Shown: piece after piece, positions 59,503-64,000 of the stretch | Layout of the letters: each line of letters opens with the position of its first letter | Position numbering within the stretch: position 1 is the stretch's first letter | Assembly: GCF_904846225.1 (NCBI RefSeq) | Contig: NZ_CAJGZJ010000002.1 | Span: 62,001 to 126,000 of the forward strand | Length of the DNA: 64,000 bases | Source of the DNA: Psychrobacter immobilis | Lineage (GTDB): Bacteria; Pseudomonadota; Gammaproteobacteria; Pseudomonadales; Moraxellaceae | Direction: 5' to 3' | Program-made: the position numbers and the translations under genes | Notes under the pieces: model-generated | The model's input: only the letters and a program-made list of their open reading frames with translations | The model's database searches: none | Told to the model about the DNA's origin: nothing

Positions 59503-60990
59503 CTACAACGCCAATGCCAGACTTCTAGGATAAGAATATATCCGATCTCTGTCCGCATAATCGCTGTGTCCATTGTCCAGCAACCATTCCACCACTTGTT
59601 CACGGACTCGTCTACTATTAACCAAGTTCATATGACTCACGCCATAAAACACTGCTTTATGACCATCGGGTACGAACAACGCGTGTTCAACATCATCCTC
59701 ACCCAGCGCTGATGCAACGGATACCAAACCATCGCCTAATAGGCTAGTCATCTTAGAATCATAATGAGTCTCAAGCAAAGCACTGGCGGCAAAGTAGGTT
59801 TTGATACCACTTGGTAAATGCGCAGGATGTCGAAAATCTTGTGGCAGCACGCTGCGACCCTCCAACATACTCCAGTCGGCATCCCGAATACTGCCATGAC
59901 GCAAATCAATAATGCCCGCACTACGCATGTCCCCAAGCTTGGCAAGCGACCCTGCAAACGGCAGTTTGGCGATAATATCTTGTACATGGTTGCCAATACG
60001 CTCAAGCACCGCGCCATGATGGGGCGAGCCTAAAGTAATCAGATTGCCCACGCGCATGATCCAATCTAGGTGTTCTTGCTCTCCGTAAAACAATGCACTG
60101 CGAGCGACCAAGCCACCCATACTATGACCGACCAGATCTATCTGGCCGATATTGGGATTATCATCGACCAAGTTTTGTAATAATTGGGAAAACTGACGAC
60201 CGCTACGCGAGATACGGCGGCCAGTATTATAATCAAGATATAAAACCGTCGTCTCTGGCTGACTTTGATTGATGGCATAGCCCATTCCATTGTGCTCTTG
60301 CGATCGCCAGTTTAAGTGGCTCATACATAGACCATGACATAAAATGGCAATACGCCCTGACAACTCTCCGTGTTGTGGATTGCCCTCTTTATCATAAAGC
60401 ATCGTGGGAATCGCCAGCGCATTTTGATGATTCACAAGATGATCGCCCATGACACCATTGAGCACATTCACGAGTTTTTTTAATGAATCAGGCAGTGGTT
60501 GAGCCGTTTTTCGGCCAACGTTGTTTTTGTATAGTCGTAGCACTGACGCTAGATTGTTACCCACCATCAGCATGATTTGACGTACTGTGCCGTAGATACG
60601 CCCAGTGATACCGCTAGGCCACTTGTTCAGATATTTTTCATTAAAATGACCCAAAGGACGCAAAATCACTTCACGGTGGATAGCCTCGACGATATCAGTG
60701 ACTTCAACCACACCCATCGTTGCAAGCTGCGCCAATCCTTCAAAAAAATCAGCAAAAGTGACAGGCGTCGTTGTTGTTCCACTTTTTTCATCCGCGAGCA
60801 GTTTCATCAGCTCATCTACATCGATTGCTTCGAGTTGGTCTATTTGCTCATACAAATCACTATAGAGTGGCTCACTGTTGTCTGAGCCGAAATGTGCCTC
60901 AAGCTCATGCCGATCTTTGGCGTCGCTGCTAGCACTGCCATAGCTAACACTGTCGTGATAAAATAAGTCTGTATTACTCATAGCGTTCAT
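59503..60990 (-). CDS. Alpha/beta hydrolase, lipase/esterase-like
   Basis: A 495-residue protein. The first 200 residues are mostly polar and of unknown fold; the rest is an alpha/beta hydrolase. The nucleophile elbow is GHSMGGLVARSA with Ser290, preceded by the oxyanion strand IAILCHGLCMSHLNW. A C-terminal GVSHMNLVNSRRVREQVVEWL carries the probable catalytic histidine. There is no signal peptide, so it may act in the cytoplasm. The DLVGHSMGG context fits triacylglycerol-lipase/PGAP1-like enzymes, but the substrate is unknown. It is transcribed towards hslO. Confidence 0.85.
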   Translation of the reverse strand: MNAMSNTDLFYHDSVSYGSASSDAKDRHELEAHFGSDNSEPLYSDLYEQIDQLEAIDVDELMKLLADEKSGTTTTPVTFADFFEGLAQLATMGVVEVTDIVEAIHREVILRPLGHFNEKYLNKWPSGITGRIYGTVRQIMLMVGNNLASVLRLYKNNVGRKTAQPLPDSLKKLVNVLNGVMGDHLVNHQNALAIPTMLYDKEGNPQHGELSGRIAILCHGLCMSHLNWRSQEHNGMGYAINQSQPETTVLYLDYNTGRRISRSGRQFSQLLQNLVDDNPNIGQIDLVGHSMGGLVARSALFYGEQEHLDWIMRVGNLITLGSPHHGAVLERIGNHVQDIIAKLPFAGSLAKLGDMRSAGIIDLRHGSIRDADWSMLEGRSVLPQDFRHPAHLPSGIKTYFAASALLETHYDSKMTSLLGDGLVSVASALGEDDVEHALFVPDGHKAVFYGVSHMNLVNSRRVREQVVEWLLDNGHSDYADRDRIYSYPRSLALAL

Positions 60991-61183
60991 TATGTTGGCA
61001 CATTCAGCGAAAAGAATAGTCGCCTATGTTATCCTTTAAATACAGAAAATAAAAGAGAAGGATTTGACTTGTAAGTAGTTTATTATCAAAGGAATTTAGG
61101 GCGTATCATAACAAACCACGCATATAATTCTAACCCAAAAAACACGACTGACAATCAAATCGCTCAGCTTAAAAAAGAGAGGT

Positions 61184-61197
61184 TGCGAGCGCTCGCA
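61184..61197. repeat. Perfect 14-bp palindrome
   Basis: TGCGAGCGCTCGCA is a perfect GC-rich palindrome with no loop, standing in AT-rich DNA between the hydrolase and PhoX-like genes. It is too short and too close-centred for a hairpin; it could be a binding site or chance. A sequence like an element end (GGGCGTATCATAACAAACC) starts at 61099. Confidence 0.35.
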
Positions 61198-61225
61198 TTA
61201 CTTGTGCGCCTAATTTTTTGGTGTG

Positions 61226-61365
61226 TATAGTCGATCCACTATAAAACAAACACCGCGCTACCGGGATAAGTTTTTCGCCGCCTCTGTCTGCGCAGGCACA
61301 GCAAGCAAGGAAAATTTATTCTAGTAGCGCGTGATAATATTTAACCTTATTTAGGACAGACTATA
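61226..61365 (+). repeat. Intergenic MITE-like repeat, copy G
   Basis: The left end TATAGTCGATCCACTATAAA and the right end AGACTATA are recognisable terminal repeats. The nested repeat GCGCTACCGGGATAA against TTATTCTAGTAGCGC encloses the core GCCTCTGTCTGCGCAGGCAC then AGCAAGCAAGG. It abuts another element end at 61369 and is in the gap before the PhoX-like gene. Confidence 0.82.
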
Positions 61366-61368
61366 TTA

Positions 61369-61411
61369 GGGCATGTCCTAAATTCAAACGATAATATCTA
61401 AATGAGCTAAA
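61369..61411 (+). mobile_element. Solitary element end (GGGCATGTCC...) next to repeat copy G
   Basis: GGGCATGTCCTAAATTCAAA followed by CGATAATATCTAAATGAGCT matches the end at 36761 and the right end of the 169-bp element at 21488 (read inward). No opposite end is seen nearby, so it is a remnant or a one-ended fragment. Confidence 0.6.
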
Positions 61412-61413
61412 AA

Positions 61414-61447
61414 TAAAAAATCCCAAGCCGTAACTTGAGATTTTTTA
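61414..61447 (-). terminator. Terminator of the PhoX-like gene
   Basis: On the minus strand AAAATCTCAAG and CTTGGGATTTTTTATTTTT form a stem with a T-tract, about 45 bp past the PhoX-like stop codon. It resembles the terminator at 63905-63935. Confidence 0.85.
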
Positions 61448-61491
61448 TTTATTTGACGAAATACAGTTACGGTTTATGAGCCACTAACTTT

Positions 61492-63717
61492 TTAAGCCAT
61501 ATTTTCTGCTGAATCAAAAGACTCTGCCAAAATGACACCGCCATCTTCTTTGGTAATCATCACCGTCGCTGAGCGCGGTATACTGCCTCCAGCAACAGCG
61601 CCCCATGTATTACCTGGGTGCTGAATATTAATAAAGAGCGTTTTGAAATCTGGTGTCATAGTGATGCCTGTCACCTCACAGCCTTCAGGGCCAACAAAAA
61701 AGCGTTTGATATTGTCGTTACTCGCAGCCATACCGACGCGCGTTGGTTGTCCTGCTGAGGTGGTTATGGTGGTGCCATCGCTGACCTTACCCGGCAGCGC
61801 CGCAAGCAGCATACAGCTAGTGGTATCAGTATAAGCGCCGTCATCGGTCTGAATCCACAACACGCCACGGGGATCGAAGTATAGACCATCAGGAGAAGAC
61901 AGATCATTCGTGTTATTTAATTGCGATAAGTTCTCTGCCGCTAGATCATAAGGGGTGGCAAACAGATAAATATCCCATTCAAAACTCAGTGCCGCATGGT
62001 CGCCGCCTGCTTCTGCCCAACGAATAATATGACCATTGTCATTACCTGCTGGTTTGCCATTGACTTGATAACTGCGCGGGTTAGATGCTGACAGCGGTTG
62101 ATCTTCTTTGACGCCGCGATTACTATTGTTGGTCAAGGTCACATATACCTCGCCTGTCATCGGACTGACTGATACCCATTCAGGTCGATCCATCTTGGTC
62201 GCACCAAGTGTATCAGCCGCTGCACGCGCAAAGACCAATACTTCATCTTGTCCATTGAAAGGCAACACGCTATTTGAGGCGTCCAAGCCATTTTGACCAT
62301 AAATCAGTGCTTTCCATTCGCCACTACCATCTTCATTGAAGACAGCAGCATAGAGCGTGCCATCATTTAGATACTTGTCACCCGCTTTTAGGCCGCCACC
62401 GATATCACTATTCGACCACGTGGCTTTGGAGACAAACTTGTAGATATGTTCACCTTTAGCATCATCACCCATATAAAAAACCACAGGCTTGCCTTGCTCG
62501 ACTGGCGCATAAGCACAGTTTTCATGAGCAAAACGTCCCATTGCAGTACGCTTTTGTGACACAGAGTTTTGATCAAAAGGATCGATTTCTGTGATATAGC
62601 CAAAGGTATTGAAGTTATTGCGGTAGTCATCAGTAGCATTTGCACCAGCAGCGGTCATATCCCAGCGTGAAAACTCGTCGGTGATTATGGCATCTTTTGC
62701 ATCTGGGGTATGCCATAGATATCTAGAGCCTGGGGAGTTTTCTGTCGCGCCGTAACGCACGCGACCATAATTATGACCAGCGCTCAATTGACTGGCATCT
62801 TGACCACGGGCAAACACGCCCAAAAAGTTCTCTTCTGTAGTCAGATAAGTGCCCCAAGGTGACAAGCCCGCGCCGCAGTTATTATTGATGCCGCGAGTCT
62901 GGTTTCCTGTTGGATCAAACTTAGTCTTTACCAAATCAGAGCCTGCCACAGGACCTGTCAATTGCGCAGTCGTACTGCTGGTGACACGGCGATTGTATTT
63001 TGAGTTTGGCACCATCTCATAGCCTTTGCCATCCGCGCGGCGAGTCATCTCAACCACGGCTACTCCGTGACAGTTGACTTCACGGCGCACATCACTGGCA
63101 AGACGACGACTTTGAAATAAAGGAGAGGCATCTTTATCTTGAATAACGTGGTAGCCAAACGGGCTTAATTCGGCACTATTCACGTATTCATGATTCATAA
63201 CCAGCAGACCATTTTCTGAAGCCTTGGCATCGTACCCATTGCCTTTTTTGCCAAAAAACCACATACCATCGTGGTTGTCGCCCATACGCCATTCAAACGA
63301 CTCTGCCGACTGCTCACGATTGTCTTTCCAGTCCTCAATTCCAGACATAAGCGGTGTGCCTAGCGGTAATATGATTTCTGCTTTATAACCTTCTGCCACC
63401 GTCATTGTTTCGGCTGTTGAATGCGCCACTGCCGTGAATTTTAAAGTCTCAGGACGTTTTAAATCGCCTTGTGCAGGGATAGCCGCATTGTTGTCATTAT
63501 TGCCGATAGGATTGCCACTGCTGTCATCGTCGTCAGTACAACCAACCAAGGGTAACGCTCCAAAAAACGCCGCCGCCGTCAATCCTGTGCCGCCTTTTAA
63601 AATACTACGGCGGTTTAGACGACGACTAATAATGGTTTGAAAATCGATATTATTGGTAGGATTTGAATCTTCAACGATTTCGTGGGCATGTTCTAGCTTG
63701 TTATTTAATAATGTCAT
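61492..63717 (-). CDS. PhoX-type (DUF839) phosphatase-like protein with Tat lipoprotein signal
   Basis: A 741-residue protein with a twin-arginine signal (RRSILKGG, residues 36-43) and a lipobox-like LVGC at Cys60. Both point to a folded, Tat-exported protein anchored as a lipoprotein. The rest matches the PhoX/DUF839 beta-propeller family (GLLVMNHEYVNSAELSPFGY, NCGAGLSPWGTYLTTEENF, VYVTLTNNSNRG, LYFDPRGVLWIQTDDG). In characterised members the family includes Ca/Fe-dependent alkaline phosphatases for phosphate scavenging. Activity here is not proven from the sequence. The long N-terminal leader before the twin arginines is unusual. Confidence 0.88.
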   Translation of the reverse strand: MTLLNNKLEHAHEIVEDSNPTNNIDFQTIISRRLNRRSILKGGTGLTAAAFFGALPLVGCTDDDDSSGNPIGNNDNNAAIPAQGDLKRPETLKFTAVAHSTAETMTVAEGYKAEIILPLGTPLMSGIEDWKDNREQSAESFEWRMGDNHDGMWFFGKKGNGYDAKASENGLLVMNHEYVNSAELSPFGYHVIQDKDASPLFQSRRLASDVRREVNCHGVAVVEMTRRADGKGYEMVPNSKYNRRVTSSTTAQLTGPVAGSDLVKTKFDPTGNQTRGINNNCGAGLSPWGTYLTTEENFLGVFARGQDASQLSAGHNYGRVRYGATENSPGSRYLWHTPDAKDAIITDEFSRWDMTAAGANATDDYRNNFNTFGYITEIDPFDQNSVSQKRTAMGRFAHENCAYAPVEQGKPVVFYMGDDAKGEHIYKFVSKATWSNSDIGGGLKAGDKYLNDGTLYAAVFNEDGSGEWKALIYGQNGLDASNSVLPFNGQDEVLVFARAAADTLGATKMDRPEWVSVSPMTGEVYVTLTNNSNRGVKEDQPLSASNPRSYQVNGKPAGNDNGHIIRWAEAGGDHAALSFEWDIYLFATPYDLAAENLSQLNNTNDLSSPDGLYFDPRGVLWIQTDDGAYTDTTSCMLLAALPGKVSDGTTITTSAGQPTRVGMAASNDNIKRFFVGPEGCEVTGITMTPDFKTLFINIQHPGNTWGAVAGGSIPRSATVMITKEDGGVILAESFDSAENMA

Positions 63718-63904
63718 TATCAGTCACCTTGCTGTTAGGCTGGATTGGCATAAAAAACTTGATTACGGCTTAAAGTTACAGCCACCAAAATACGAATTAT
63801 GCCTAAGTCTACTGAGAGTTTATGACAGTACGTTGAAAAGCAGATGACAGTTTAATGACACGCTGTAATGACAAATCTTAATGAAGATCAGATTCTATAA
63901 AACG

Positions 63905-63935
63905 AAAAAATCCCAAGCGATGACTTGGGATTTTT
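63905..63935. terminator. Bidirectional terminator-like hairpin near the right edge
   Basis: AAAAAATCCCAAG and CTTGGGATTTTT form a near-perfect stem with a 6-base loop and T/A tracts on both sides. On the minus strand it lies about 50 bp past the stop of a possible gene that enters from the right. The remainder of the 283 bp between the PhoX-like start and the edge shows nothing else. Confidence 0.8.
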
Positions 63936-63982
63936 GATATGATTTATTTGATAAATAGTAACGTGTGATGACTATAGCTGGC

Positions 63983-64000
63983 TTAGCGAACCTGTACTTG
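63983..64000 (-). CDS. Possible C-terminal end of a gene entering from the right
   Basis: On the minus strand the last 15 bases of the window read as five codons (QVQVR) followed by TAA at 63983-63985, then a terminator about 50 bp later. Too short to identify; the reason for listing it is the terminator placed as expected. Confidence 0.25.
   Translation of the reverse strand, partial: QVQVR

Overview
The window is a stretch of gammaproteobacterial chromosome, most likely from Psychrobacter (Moraxellaceae). This rests on the recO-era-rnc-DUF4845-lepB-lepA block, the ligA-zipA-smc block as found in Acinetobacter relatives, the moderate GC content and the AT-rich intergenic DNA. No database was searched, so the genus is an inference. 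Most genes lie on the minus strand.

Layout. 1-6000: recO (cut by the window edge), era, rnc, a DUF4845 membrane protein, lepB and lepA. 6346-14778: a complete group 2 (ABC-transporter type) capsule export set, kpsM-T-E-D-C-S, with no polysaccharide-specific synthesis genes beside it. 14979-15620: elongator tRNA-Met with promoter and terminator, and the RNase P RNA gene. 15680-19505: bioD, bioA, a 2[4Fe-4S] ferredoxin, coaD, and smpB in the opposite direction. 19599-26732: an EamA-type transporter divergent from an Lrp/AsnC regulator, a small insertion-sequence-derived element, lipoproteins, a YgiQ radical-SAM protein and an MliC-like lysozyme inhibitor. 26660-28650: an AT-rich accessory islet with an unknown acidic protein, a duplicated gene tail and a protein with a HEPN-like RNase motif. 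28756-36514: ligA, zipA, smc. 36798-41075: a GNAT acetyltransferase, a WG-repeat protein, birA, coaX and a periplasmic TonB-C-domain protein. 41200-52477: a leucine/isovalerate catabolism cluster (liuA, E, D, C, B) preceded by two tandemly duplicated acyl-CoA synthetases. 52961-57774: a rubredoxin-reductase-like flavoprotein and a glutamate/aspartate ABC transporter. 58306-63717: Hsp33, a lipase-like hydrolase and a Tat-exported PhoX-type protein.

Functional links. The liu genes take isovaleryl-CoA to acetoacetate and acetyl-CoA. Methylcrotonyl-CoA carboxylase (liuB/liuD) needs biotin, and bioA, bioD and birA are in the same window. BirA lacks the DNA-binding domain, so it should not repress the bio genes. 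The capsule genes build the Kdo linker (KpsC/KpsS) and the envelope-spanning exporter (KpsM/T/E/D).

Most unusual signals. (1) At least seven copies of a roughly 130-170 bp intergenic repeat with terminal inverted repeats starting TATAGTC/TATAGTTG, a nested inverted repeat and a conserved GC-rich core; it contains no gene and looks like a MITE family. (2) A second family of element ends (GGGCATGTCC...), present as one complete 169 bp miniature element and two solitary ends, one of which seems to supply the stop codon of the GNAT gene. (3) The islet with the HEPN-like gene and a duplicated lipoprotein tail, the best candidate here for an undescribed defence or toxin function. I found no CRISPR array, prophage or intact transposase.
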